Shown: in pieces, positions 45,716 to 53,616 of the stretch
Layout: every line of letters starts with the position of its first letter
Position numbering within the stretch: position 1 is the first letter of the stretch
Assembly (NCBI RefSeq): GCF_000241325.1
Contig: NZ_BAEI01000030.1
Location: forward strand, 1-61,841
Length of the DNA: 61,841 nt
Direction of reading: 5' to 3'
Origin: Gordonia polyisoprenivorans NBRC 16320 = JCM 10675
Lineage (GTDB): Bacteria > Actinomycetota > Actinomycetes > Mycobacteriales > Mycobacteriaceae
Made by a program: the position numbers and the translations under genes
Notes under the pieces: model-generated
What the model saw: only the letters and a program-made list of their open reading frames with translations
What the model was told of the DNA's origin: nothing
The model's database searches: none

Positions 45716-46962
45716 CCGCACTCGACATCGGAGCGCACAGCGTCGCGCCGCCATCGGGAATCCTGACACCGCAGGGGATTCGCACCGCCATCGCACCGAT
45801 CCTGGCTCGGATCGCCGAGTCGGCCCGCGTCCGCGAAGAAACCCGTGACTTCGCGTTCGACGACGTCCGCGCCCTCGCCGACCACGGGGTGGCGCTGACC
45901 GGGATCTCACGAGAAGAGGGAGGTGCCGGCGGATCGGTCCGCGATGTCGTGGAGGTGATCATCGACATCGCACGCGCGGACTCCAATGTGGCCCAAGCAC
46001 TTCGCGGCACCTTCTTGCTCGCGAATCAAGTCGCCGGACGCCCCGATCTCCCGTTCCGCGACGTCAGCCTGGCCAGGTTGCGCAGCGGTGCGCTGTTCGC
46101 CGGAACGGCCAACGAACGCAACGGGGGAGCCGGCGGCAGCGTCGCGACCACCGCGACCCGCACCGACGACGGCTACGTGATCAACGGACGCAAGTACTAC
46201 TCGACCGGCGGTCTGTACGCGTCGTACTTCTCCGCGCAGGCCCGCACCGACGACGGCGCCGTGCTGCGCTTCACCGTGCCCACCGACCGACCCGGGGTCG
46301 AGCGTCTCGACGACTTCGACGCCATCGGCCAACGCCTCACCCAGAGCGGCACCACGATCCTCGACGGCGTGCACGTGTCCGATGACGAAGTGGCACTCGC
46401 CGGAGCTGGCCCCGACAATCCGAGTCTCGACAACCCGGGCCCCGACAACCCATGGCAGGGTGCTTTCGCCCAGCTGTATCTCGCTGCGGTACAAGCAGGA
46501 ATCGCCGCGCGCGCTCTCGACGATGCCACCTGGTTCGTCCGGGAGAAGGCACGGCCGATCAAGCACAGCACCGCCGAGAAGAGCGTCGACGATCCGTACG
46601 TGCGTGTGACCGTCGGCGAGATCGCCGCCCGCGCCCAGGCCGCGCGCGGCGTCGTGCTGCTCGGAGCCGACGCCGTCGCCGACGTGCGGGGCCGAACGGG
46701 AGACGACGCACGCCGGGCCGGCGCCGTGGCCGCGGTGTCGGTCGCGCAGGCCGGCGTGGTGGCCATCGAATCATCCTTGCGCGCAGCAGAACTGCTGTTC
46801 GACGTCGGAGGCGCCTCCATCACCGACCGAGACCTCGGCTTCGATCGGCACTGGCGCAACGCGCGCACCGCCGCCAATCACAATCCGCGGCAGTGGAAAG
46901 CGGCCGTCGCCGGCGCCTGGCACCTGACCGGCGAGGAGCCGCCGACCACCGGGCTCTTCTGA
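45712..46962 (+). CDS. DszC/SfnC-like flavin monooxygenase, second copy
   Basis: A 416-aa acyl-CoA-dehydrogenase-fold protein, paralogous to the product at 42331 but clearly diverged. Matching stretches: ALTGISREEGGAGGSVRDVVEVIIDIARADSNVAQALRGTF, YYSTGGLYASYFSAQARTDDG, FDAIGQRLTQSGTTILDGV and LGFDRHWRNARTAANHNPRQWKA. A PDNPSLDNPGPDNPW insert (about residue 238-250) is unusual. Start overlaps the preceding stop (ATGA). Like its paralogue it needs reduced flavin from another gene. Confidence 0.84.
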   Translation: MTALDIGAHSVAPPSGILTPQGIRTAIAPILARIAESARVREETRDFAFDDVRALADHGVALTGISREEGGAGGSVRDVVEVIIDIARADSNVAQALRGTFLLANQVAGRPDLPFRDVSLARLRSGALFAGTANERNGGAGGSVATTATRTDDGYVINGRKYYSTGGLYASYFSAQARTDDGAVLRFTVPTDRPGVERLDDFDAIGQRLTQSGTTILDGVHVSDDEVALAGAGPDNPSLDNPGPDNPWQGAFAQLYLAAVQAGIAARALDDATWFVREKARPIKHSTAEKSVDDPYVRVTVGEIAARAQAARGVVLLGADAVADVRGRTGDDARRAGAVAAVSVAQAGVVAIESSLRAAELLFDVGGASITDRDLGFDRHWRNARTAANHNPRQWKAAVAGAWHLTGEEPPTTGLF

Positions 46963-47012
46963 TGACCGCCACATCCCACTCACACCGATCACGCAGCGAA
47001 AGGCACTCATGA
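46962..47012 (+). CDS. Possible 16-codon leader peptide
   Basis: An ATG overlaps the stop of the monooxygenase gene (TGATGA) and the 16-codon frame MTATSHSHRSRSERHS ends at a TGA overlapping the aldo-keto reductase start (ATGA). It fills the gap exactly. It may simply couple translation between two genes; whether the peptide has a role is unknown. Confidence 0.3.
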   Translation: MTATSHSHRSRSERHS

Positions 47013-48031
47013 CCATCGAGGTCACCCGCACCCTGGGCCGTACCGGGGTCCCCATCACCCCGTTCACCCTCGGCACCATGAACTTCGGACGATGGCAGGA
47101 GGAGGACGAGAGCATCCGGATCATCCATTCCGCCCTCGACGCCGGGATCACCTCGGTCGACACCGCCGATGTGTACGCGCAGGGTGTGACCGAGGAAGTC
47201 GTCGGCAAGGCGATCGCCGGACGCCGTGACGGCCTGTTCCTGGCCACCAAGTTCCACGGCACGATCGGGAACAATCCGTTGCAGGCGGGTAACTCCCGGC
47301 GCTGGATCACCCGCGCCGTGGAGGACAGTCTGCGCCGTCTCGGGACCGACTGGATCGATCTGTACCAGGCCCACCGGCCCGACCCTGCGACGTCGCTGTT
47401 GGAGACGCTCCAGACACTCAACGACCTCATCCACCAGGGCAAGATCCTGTACTACGGGACCTCGGTGTTTCCCGCGCATCTGCAGGTGGAGGCGCACTGG
47501 CTGGCCGAGCGGTACGGGCTGATCGCGCCCCACACCGAGCAACTGCCGTACTCGCTGCTGGTGCGCGGGGTCGAGCGTGAGGTGTTCCCGACCGTCCAGA
47601 AGTACGGGGTGGGCGCGCTGTCGTACGGGCCGCTCGCGGCCGGCTGGCTGTCCGGGAAGTACCGGGTGGGTGCCGGGCAACCGGAATCGGCTCGCGCCGA
47701 ACTCATCCCGGGACGCTTCGACATCGCGGCGTCGGCCAATCAGCGTAAGCTCCATGCGGCCGATGCGCTGGCGAATCTCGCCGAGGAGAACGGTCTGTCG
47801 CTGGTGGAACTCGCGATCGCGTTCGCGCTCAACCACCCTGCGGTGAGCAGTGTGATCATCGGCCCGCGCACCCAGGAACACCTCGAGGCCTACCTCAAGG
47901 CCGTGGACATCCGACTCACCGACGACGTCCTGGACCGCATCGACGAGATCGTCGAGCCCGGAACCCAATTCCACGATCGCGACACCGGTCGCGACACACC
48001 GTCCCTGCAACCCGCCGCTCTCCGCCGCTGA
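47009..48031 (+). CDS. Aldo/keto reductase
   Basis: A 340-aa NADPH-dependent aldo/keto reductase. The catalytic tetrad is seen as SVDTADVYAQG (Asp, Tyr), LATKF (Lys) and YQAHRPD (His). LNDLIHQGKILYYGTSVFPAHLQVEAHW and the NADPH phosphate region VIIGPRTQEHLEAYLKAV are family features. The ATG overlaps the leader stop. It may reduce the aldehyde or ketone left after oxidative cleavage of the cluster substrate (inference). Confidence 0.88.
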   Translation: MTIEVTRTLGRTGVPITPFTLGTMNFGRWQEEDESIRIIHSALDAGITSVDTADVYAQGVTEEVVGKAIAGRRDGLFLATKFHGTIGNNPLQAGNSRRWITRAVEDSLRRLGTDWIDLYQAHRPDPATSLLETLQTLNDLIHQGKILYYGTSVFPAHLQVEAHWLAERYGLIAPHTEQLPYSLLVRGVEREVFPTVQKYGVGALSYGPLAAGWLSGKYRVGAGQPESARAELIPGRFDIAASANQRKLHAADALANLAEENGLSLVELAIAFALNHPAVSSVIIGPRTQEHLEAYLKAVDIRLTDDVLDRIDEIVEPGTQFHDRDTGRDTPSLQPAALRR

Positions 48032-48066
48032 CACACCGACCCGCACACCACGAAAGGCATTGACCG

Positions 48067-49101
48067 ATGGCTACCTTCGGACCCACCGAACTGACCTACA
48101 CCGCCGAACCCACCCGGTACGAGAACATTCCGTACCGCCGGACCGGCCGGTCCGGTCTCGATCTCCCGTCGTTCTCGTTCGGGCTGTGGCAGAAGTTCGG
48201 CACCGACTACCCGTTCGAAACCCAACGCGAGATCATCCTGCACGCCTTCGATCTGGGCGTGACCCACTTCGACAACGCCGACCGCTACGGCCCTCCGCAC
48301 CGCGCGGCGCAGAAGAACTTCGGCCGCGTCCTCGCCAAGGATCTCGCGCCGTACCGCGACGAGATCATCCTGTCGACCAAGGCGGGCAACGCGATCGGGC
48401 CGAGTCCGTATCAGCGGGGCGGCTCGCGCAAGTCACTGCTGTCCTCCCTCGAACACAGTCTGCGTGATCTCGGCACGGACTACGTCGACATCTTCTACCA
48501 CCACAGCCCCGACGAGTCGACACCGCTCGAGGAGACCGTCGGCGCCCTGGCATCGGCCGTGTCGCAGGGAAAGGCGCTCTACGTCGGGATCTCCAATTAC
48601 CAGCCCGACCGCGCTCACCAGATCGCGGAGTTGTTGCGGGAGGCCGGTATCCCCCTGCTGATCCACCAGCCGCGGTATTCGATCTTCGATCGTCGCGTCG
48701 AACAGAACGGGCTCCTCGATCTCGCCGAGCAGGACGGGTTCGGGCTCATCGTGTACTCGCCGCTGGCCCAGGGGTTGCTGACCAACAAGTACCTGGAATC
48801 GATCCCCGACGGCGCCCGCGCGGTCAACAGCACCTTCCTGAGCCCGGACGTCATCGACGACACCTACCGGCAGCGCGCCAATGAACTCAACAAACTGGCC
48901 GAGGCGCGCGGACAGTCGTTGGCGCAGTTGGCGTTGCAATGGGTGCTGCGGCAGCCGGCGGTCACCTCGGCGCTGGTGGGCGCGAGCTCCACCTGGCAGC
49001 TCGATCACAACCTCAAGGCCCTCGACTTCCCGGAGTTCACCGCCGACGAGCTGGCCCTCATCGACGAACACGGGGTGCACGGCACCGGACTGAACCTGTG
49101 A
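48067..49101 (+). CDS. Aldo/keto reductase, second copy (YghZ-like)
   Basis: A 344-aa aldo/keto reductase of the YghZ/Kvbeta-like group, distinct from the previous one: RRTGRSGLDLPSFSFGLWQKFG at the start, NADRYGPPHRAAQKNFGRVLAKDLAPYRDEIILSTKAG with catalytic Tyr and Lys, and DIFYHHSPDESTPLEETV with the catalytic His. The C-terminal VTSALVGASSTWQLDHNLKAL binds NADPH. GAAAGG is before the ATG. In the same operon as the previous AKR, separated by 35 bp. Confidence 0.87.
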   Translation: MATFGPTELTYTAEPTRYENIPYRRTGRSGLDLPSFSFGLWQKFGTDYPFETQREIILHAFDLGVTHFDNADRYGPPHRAAQKNFGRVLAKDLAPYRDEIILSTKAGNAIGPSPYQRGGSRKSLLSSLEHSLRDLGTDYVDIFYHHSPDESTPLEETVGALASAVSQGKALYVGISNYQPDRAHQIAELLREAGIPLLIHQPRYSIFDRRVEQNGLLDLAEQDGFGLIVYSPLAQGLLTNKYLESIPDGARAVNSTFLSPDVIDDTYRQRANELNKLAEARGQSLAQLALQWVLRQPAVTSALVGASSTWQLDHNLKALDFPEFTADELALIDEHGVHGTGLNL

Positions 49102-49102
49102 C

Positions 49103-50143
49103 ATGAGCGAGCGAAAGCGGCCGCTGCGGCTCAACTTCCTCCTGCACCTCGACAACGATCTACCGGTGGCCCAGGCCTACCGCGAAGCCATCGACATCTT
49201 CGTTGCCGCAGAGGAATGGGGCTTCGACTCGGGCTGGGTGATCCAGCGCCACTTCCGGCAGGGCAAGGAACAGATCTCCGCACCGCTGGTGGCACTCGGA
49301 GCAATCGCGCAGCACACCAAGCGAATCGGGCTCGGAACCGGTGTGCTCGTCCTGCCGCTCGAGGACCCGCTGCGGGTCGCCGAGGACGCCGCCACCGTCG
49401 ATGCCCTCTCAGGTGGGCGGCTGCAACTCGGTGTCGGGTCGGGGCCCTTCCCGGGCGCGTGGGAGGCGTTCGGGAAGGACCTGGCCGATCGTCAACGGAT
49501 CTTCGGGGAGTCGGTGTCGCGCCTGCACGAGGTGTTGGAGGGTGCACCGGTCAATGCGGCGGGCGAATCCCTGTACCCGCCGGGCGACGGTGTGCGCCGC
49601 CGACTGTGGCAGGCCACCACCAGCAACCCGGACTATGCGCACGCCTCCGCCGCGGCGGCCGCGCTCGCCGGTGACGGTCTGCAGCTCTCGCGGGCCAACG
49701 CGTGGAGCGGCGGGACGGTCGAGGACGCGCAAGCCGCGCAGGCATCGTGGATCTCGTCGTATCGAGCCGCGTGGACCGACACCCGGCACCCGCCACGAAT
49801 CCAGGTGTCGCGGGCCGTCTATCCACATCCCGACCGCGCCGAAGCGGTCCGGCTCGTGACGCCGGGAGTCCATCGGTGGCGGAGTTGGAGTACCTCGGGT
49901 GCTCCCAAGCATGCGCAGAGTGTGGAGGAGTACCTGGCCGCCGACCGCGCGCTGCTGGGCCCGGCCGACTCCATCGCCGAGGCGCTGGCCGCCGACCCCG
50001 CGGTCGGTGAGGCGACCGATCTGCTCATCAGCTTCGTCCCCGGGGTGCCCGACCTCGACGAACATCTCCGACTGCTGGAGTCCACCGCCCGGGACCTGGC
50101 GCCGCTGCTGGGGTGGGCACCGTCCGAAAGAAGCCAGGTATGA
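49103..50143 (+). CDS. Luciferase-like flavin-dependent oxidoreductase
   Basis: A 346-aa LLM-class protein: LRLNFLLHLDNDLPVAQAYREAIDIFVAAEEWGFDSGWVIQRHF, IAQHTKRIGLGTGVLVLPLEDPLRVAEDAATVDALSGGRLQLGVGSGP and SGGTVEDAQAAQASWISSYRAAW. It resembles the bacterial-luciferase-like oxidoreductases more than the NtaA group. The start lies one base after the previous stop; the end overlaps the next start. Cofactor and substrate are not evident. Confidence 0.82.
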   Translation: MSERKRPLRLNFLLHLDNDLPVAQAYREAIDIFVAAEEWGFDSGWVIQRHFRQGKEQISAPLVALGAIAQHTKRIGLGTGVLVLPLEDPLRVAEDAATVDALSGGRLQLGVGSGPFPGAWEAFGKDLADRQRIFGESVSRLHEVLEGAPVNAAGESLYPPGDGVRRRLWQATTSNPDYAHASAAAAALAGDGLQLSRANAWSGGTVEDAQAAQASWISSYRAAWTDTRHPPRIQVSRAVYPHPDRAEAVRLVTPGVHRWRSWSTSGAPKHAQSVEEYLAADRALLGPADSIAEALAADPAVGEATDLLISFVPGVPDLDEHLRLLESTARDLAPLLGWAPSERSQV

Positions 50144-51546
50144 CCGGATTTCACCTCACCATCTCGTTGATGACGCCGGGTCACTTCCGGCAGGCGTGGC
50201 GGCTGCCGCACGTCGACCCGCTCGCCTACCTCGACATCGACCACTTCCAGCGGCTCGCGCGGATCGCCGAGGACGCCACCATCGACGCGGTGTTCCTCGG
50301 CGACGGCCCCGCGTTGCGCGGTGAGATCGCCGAAGCCCCTGGTACCGGTCTGGATCCGGCTGTGTTGCTCGGCGCTCTGGCCGCGGTCACCGAGAACCTG
50401 GGTATCGTGGCCACCGCGTCGACCACCTACAACTCGCCCTACAACCTGGCGCGGCGCTTCCAGGCACTCGATCATGTGACCAAGGGGCGCGCAGCGGTCA
50501 ACATCGTCACCACCGGAACACCGGCGGCCGCAGCCAACTTCGGCCTGCCCGCCCACCCTGACAAGGAATCCCGGTATCGGCGGGCATCGGAGTTCCTGGA
50601 GGTCGCCACACGACTCTGGGACAGCTGGCAACCCGACTGGCTCATCGCCGACAAACAGTCCGGTCGCTATGCCGACACGGCGAAGATCGCGTCGATCGAC
50701 CATGTGGGGGAGTTCTTTTCGGTGGCCGGGCCGCTGCCCGTCGCGCCCGGCCCGCAGGGGCGCCCGGTGATCGTGCAGGCCGGTGGTTCCGAGGGCGGAC
50801 TCCGACTTGCCGGTCAGTACGCCGACGTCGTGTTCACCGTCGCCCAAACACAAGACAAGGCAACAGCATTCCGTGACGAGATCCGACGCCGCGCCACCTC
50901 GGGCAGACGTCATCCCGACGACGTCAAGGTGTCGCTCGGTGTCGTCGTGCTGGTCGGTGCGACGGCCGACGAGGCGGCGCGACGCGCGGACGAACTCTAC
51001 GCGACCCTGCCGATCGACCGGCTCACCAACGAACTGATCGCGAACCTCGGTCTGCCACCGGGATCGTTCGGCCCCGATGACCCGATCTCGATCCATGATC
51101 TGCCCGATGCCATCCCGGGTACCGCGTTCTCGACCGGCTTCAGTGTCTCGACCCGCGCTCTCATCGCGCAGTCACCGCGCACGCCACGGCAATTGGTGCA
51201 GTCCGGCGCCGGGGGTTCCGGCCACCGGCTGGTGGTCGGTTCACCCGAGCAGGTCGCCGACGACCTGCAGTCCTGGTTCGAGGCCGGCACCGCCGACGGA
51301 TTCACGATCATGCCCGCCGACACCTCTGTCGACTTCGAGAACTTCGCGACGCTCGTCGTCCCGATCCTGCAGGAACGCGGTCTGTTTCACCGTACGTATC
51401 CCGCACGCACACTCCGCGAGCGCTTCGGGCTGCCGTTCCCTCACTCCCCGGCCAGCCACGCCCCGTGTAGTCCCGCGGGCACGCGGATCGGCAGGTCGAC
51501 CGTTGCGATCGGTCCGTCGGCCGGCCGGTCGGCGTCGAGGAGATAG
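50140..51546 (+). CDS. NtaA/DszA-family monooxygenase with antisense-overlapping tail
   Basis: A 468-aa FMNH2-dependent monooxygenase of the NtaA/DszA group: FHLTISLMTPGHFRQAWRLPHVDPLAYLDIDHFQRLARIAEDATIDAVFLGDGP, YNSPYNLARRFQALDHVTKGRAAVNIVTT, RPVIVQAGGSEGGLRLAGQYADVVFTVAQ, and GSPEQVADDLQSWFEAGTADGFTIMP. Homologues end shortly after the ARTLRERFGLP segment; here the frame continues about 35 more residues, antisense to the 3' end of the carotenoid oxygenase gene. That tail (rich in Ser, Arg, Gly) is probably not a conserved part. The start overlaps the previous stop. Confidence 0.87.
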   Translation: MTGFHLTISLMTPGHFRQAWRLPHVDPLAYLDIDHFQRLARIAEDATIDAVFLGDGPALRGEIAEAPGTGLDPAVLLGALAAVTENLGIVATASTTYNSPYNLARRFQALDHVTKGRAAVNIVTTGTPAAAANFGLPAHPDKESRYRRASEFLEVATRLWDSWQPDWLIADKQSGRYADTAKIASIDHVGEFFSVAGPLPVAPGPQGRPVIVQAGGSEGGLRLAGQYADVVFTVAQTQDKATAFRDEIRRRATSGRRHPDDVKVSLGVVVLVGATADEAARRADELYATLPIDRLTNELIANLGLPPGSFGPDDPISIHDLPDAIPGTAFSTGFSVSTRALIAQSPRTPRQLVQSGAGGSGHRLVVGSPEQVADDLQSWFEAGTADGFTIMPADTSVDFENFATLVVPILQERGLFHRTYPARTLRERFGLPFPHSPASHAPCSPAGTRIGRSTVAIGPSAGRSASRR

Positions 51547-52844
51547 AACCTCGAGCGCTTCGACTCGGTATCGGTGCCGATCGCACCCCAGTAGTCGTGG
51601 CCCTCGCCCGGGATGAAGATCGGCTCACCGATGGCAACACCAGGGGTCCAACAGGTTTCGGTGTCGGCGGCCAGATCGTGGAACCAGAGGCTGTCGCGGA
51701 CGTCGCTGTCGTGGGGTCCGTGTCCGACGGTGGCGATCCGGCGATGGTTCTCGGTGAGCAGCCTGTCGTCGACGCGCGGGAACTCCATGTTGTGTGCGTG
51801 GTCGCTCAGGACGGTGCGCACGATCCCGCGGTTCGGGTCGATCACCGCCCGGGTCAGGGTCGACGACGCCGGGCGCTTCACGTCGGCGAAGCCGCCGGGG
51901 TAGGTCCACTCGACGTAGTCGACGGTGACGGTGCCGTCGGCATTGTCGAAGGCATTCGCGAAGTGCCACACCCAGAACGGATCGGTCTGTACCCACCGGA
52001 TCGGGCCGCCGTCGCGGGGGATCAGCGCGATCCGGGTGCCGTCGTCGGGACGCCACGACAGCAGCGACCCGCCGGTGAGCATCGCCTCGATGTCGAAGAC
52101 GAGCGGGCACACGAACAGCACCACATATTGTGCGGTGAGCGCCATGTCGTGAATCATCACCGGCTCGGTCAGTCCGTCGACAGGAGTGGGTGTGCGGGTG
52201 ACCGTTCCGTCGGCGGCGATCACCGACCACGTGAGGTACGGCGCGTCGAGGGCATAGTTGAACAGGACCAGCTCGCCGGTCCTCGGATCGAGCTTCGGGT
52301 GGGCAGTACTGCCCACGGTCATCGCGCCCGCGCAGTCGGTGGGGCCCAGCGTCGAGAGATCTGCCGGATCGAGCAGGAAGGGGCGATCGGATTCGGCCAT
52401 CGCCATCAGACGTCCCGAGTGCGAGACGATGTTGATGTCGGGCAATTGGCGGAAGGTGCCCGCGAGCTCTGGTCCGACTTCGTCGGCGCCCGGCGCGTAG
52501 CCGTCGGTGATTCCCGACCAGAGTGCTTGTCCAGCAGCCTCTTCGGCGACAACCATCGGGGTGCGGACAAATCTATTGGTGTAACGCACCGCGCCGTCGG
52601 CGATGCTGATGCGGTGCACCATCGCGTCGCCGTCGAGCGGATAGACGTAGGACCCGATCGGGTCGAAGCGCGGGTTGGGGCCGTTGCGAAGATAGCTGCC
52701 GCGCAGGTTGTTTGGCAGGTCACCGTGGACGGTGAGGTCGGCGACGTCGACCTCCTCGCGTTGCGGGGCAAACACCCCGGTGAGGTGGCTGTGGTGAGCG
52801 AGGTCGACCGGGGCCGGCCGGGTGGAGGGCGAGGTGAGACTCAT
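51441..52844 (-). CDS. Carotenoid oxygenase (RPE65/CCD family)
   Basis: A 467-aa iron-dependent dioxygenase of the carotenoid/stilbene cleavage type. The iron-binding histidines are in STAHPKLDP, VMIHDMAL, WVWHFANAFD and GLHGAWLAGE at the very end; DLPNNLRGSYLRNGPNPRFDP is the opening signature. It would split a conjugated double bond of a carotenoid, apocarotenoid or stilbenoid. The gene is second behind a membrane protein, on the same strand 12 bp apart, and its 3' end overlaps the monooxygenase on the other strand. Confidence 0.93.
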   Translation of the reverse strand: MSLTSPSTRPAPVDLAHHSHLTGVFAPQREEVDVADLTVHGDLPNNLRGSYLRNGPNPRFDPIGSYVYPLDGDAMVHRISIADGAVRYTNRFVRTPMVVAEEAAGQALWSGITDGYAPGADEVGPELAGTFRQLPDINIVSHSGRLMAMAESDRPFLLDPADLSTLGPTDCAGAMTVGSTAHPKLDPRTGELVLFNYALDAPYLTWSVIAADGTVTRTPTPVDGLTEPVMIHDMALTAQYVVLFVCPLVFDIEAMLTGGSLLSWRPDDGTRIALIPRDGGPIRWVQTDPFWVWHFANAFDNADGTVTVDYVEWTYPGGFADVKRPASSTLTRAVIDPNRGIVRTVLSDHAHNMEFPRVDDRLLTENHRRIATVGHGPHDSDVRDSLWFHDLAADTETCWTPGVAIGEPIFIPGEGHDYWGAIGTDTESKRSRFYLLDADRPADGPIATVDLPIRVPAGLHGAWLAGE

Positions 52845-52856
52845 GGTGGGTGCCTT

Positions 52857-53468
52857 TCAGGCCTGATGCGAGGTGGTGGTGGCCGTTGCGGGGACCTGGG
52901 CTCCGGCGATGCGCTGGGTCTGCTTGACGGCCAGGACGATCAGCACGATCGGGATCACCCAGTTGAGGATGACGTTGCCCGGAGCGGTGCCGGGTGCGGC
53001 GTGGTCGGCGAGAACTCCGGCGACGACGTGGGAGCAGCCCATGAGGAACACCGCGCCCGCCCACACCAGGCTGATCCGACGGTTCTTCTCACGGAAGATC
53101 GGTGAATGCCACAGTGCCGGATCGACGCTCTCGCGGGCGTACTGCTCGGTGAAGGGAATGGTGAATGCCGAGATCAGCATGATCGCGGCCAGCACGAATG
53201 TCAGTCCGCCGCGCGCGAAGTTGGTGAGTGTGACGTTGAGTTGATCGCCGGCGAAGAGCCCGACCACTGCGAGGATGCCGAAGACGGCGATGGCGGTGAC
53301 GTCGAGGATCTTCCAGCTGCGGCCGCGGAAGGCGCCCCACGCGGCCATCGCGAAGGCAATCGCGCACGCGACCCCTGCCGCGAGGGCGACGTTGTCGCCG
53401 GTGTTCTGGGCGACGAGCGAGAAGACGAACCAGGGGGCGAGCCCCAGGATCATGAGGAGTGCGTTCAT
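52857..53468 (-). CDS. Small multi-pass membrane protein beside the carotenoid oxygenase
   Basis: A 203-aa protein with about six membrane helices, the first starting NALLMILGLAPWFVFSLVAQ, with a FTIPFTEQYARESVDPALWHSPIFREKNRRISLVW loop in the middle. The family is not recognised. It is the first gene of a pair with the oxygenase, so it might handle or transport its lipid substrate. AAGGACAC before the ATG at 53468. Confidence 0.72.
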   Translation of the reverse strand: MNALLMILGLAPWFVFSLVAQNTGDNVALAAGVACAIAFAMAAWGAFRGRSWKILDVTAIAVFGILAVVGLFAGDQLNVTLTNFARGGLTFVLAAIMLISAFTIPFTEQYARESVDPALWHSPIFREKNRRISLVWAGAVFLMGCSHVVAGVLADHAAPGTAPGNVILNWVIPIVLIVLAVKQTQRIAGAQVPATATTTSHQA

Positions 53469-53538
53469 GGTGTGTGTCCTTGTCGGAGTGGTCGGCCGGT
53501 GGTGTGCCGTTCTGTTGTCCATTCTCGTCCGTGCCGAT

Positions 53539-53601
53539 GACGCAGACATCTGTGTCATCACGGAGATTTCTCTGCCAACCACGGAGATTTCTCTGCCAAC
53601 G
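53539..53601. promoter_or_regulatory. Operator-like repeats upstream of the carotenoid oxygenase pair
   Basis: An inverted repeat GACGCAGA-CA-TCTGTGTC (53539-53556, one mismatch) is followed by two tandem 21-bp copies (53560-53580, 53581-53601) of ACGGAGATTTCTCTGCCAAC, each holding a GAGA-TT-TCTC palindrome. The block is 70-130 bp upstream of the membrane-protein start and just past the end of the LuxR-type gene. Confidence 0.5.
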
Positions 53602-53616
53602 GGCCCTGGGTCGGGG

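Noticed and set aside
35658..46962. Acyl-CoA-dehydrogenase-fold genes as fatty-acid beta-oxidation enzymes
   Set aside because: They sit with luciferase-type monooxygenases and a transporter, have DszC/SfnC-type C-termini (HWRNARTxxxHNP), and no thiolase or hydratase is near.
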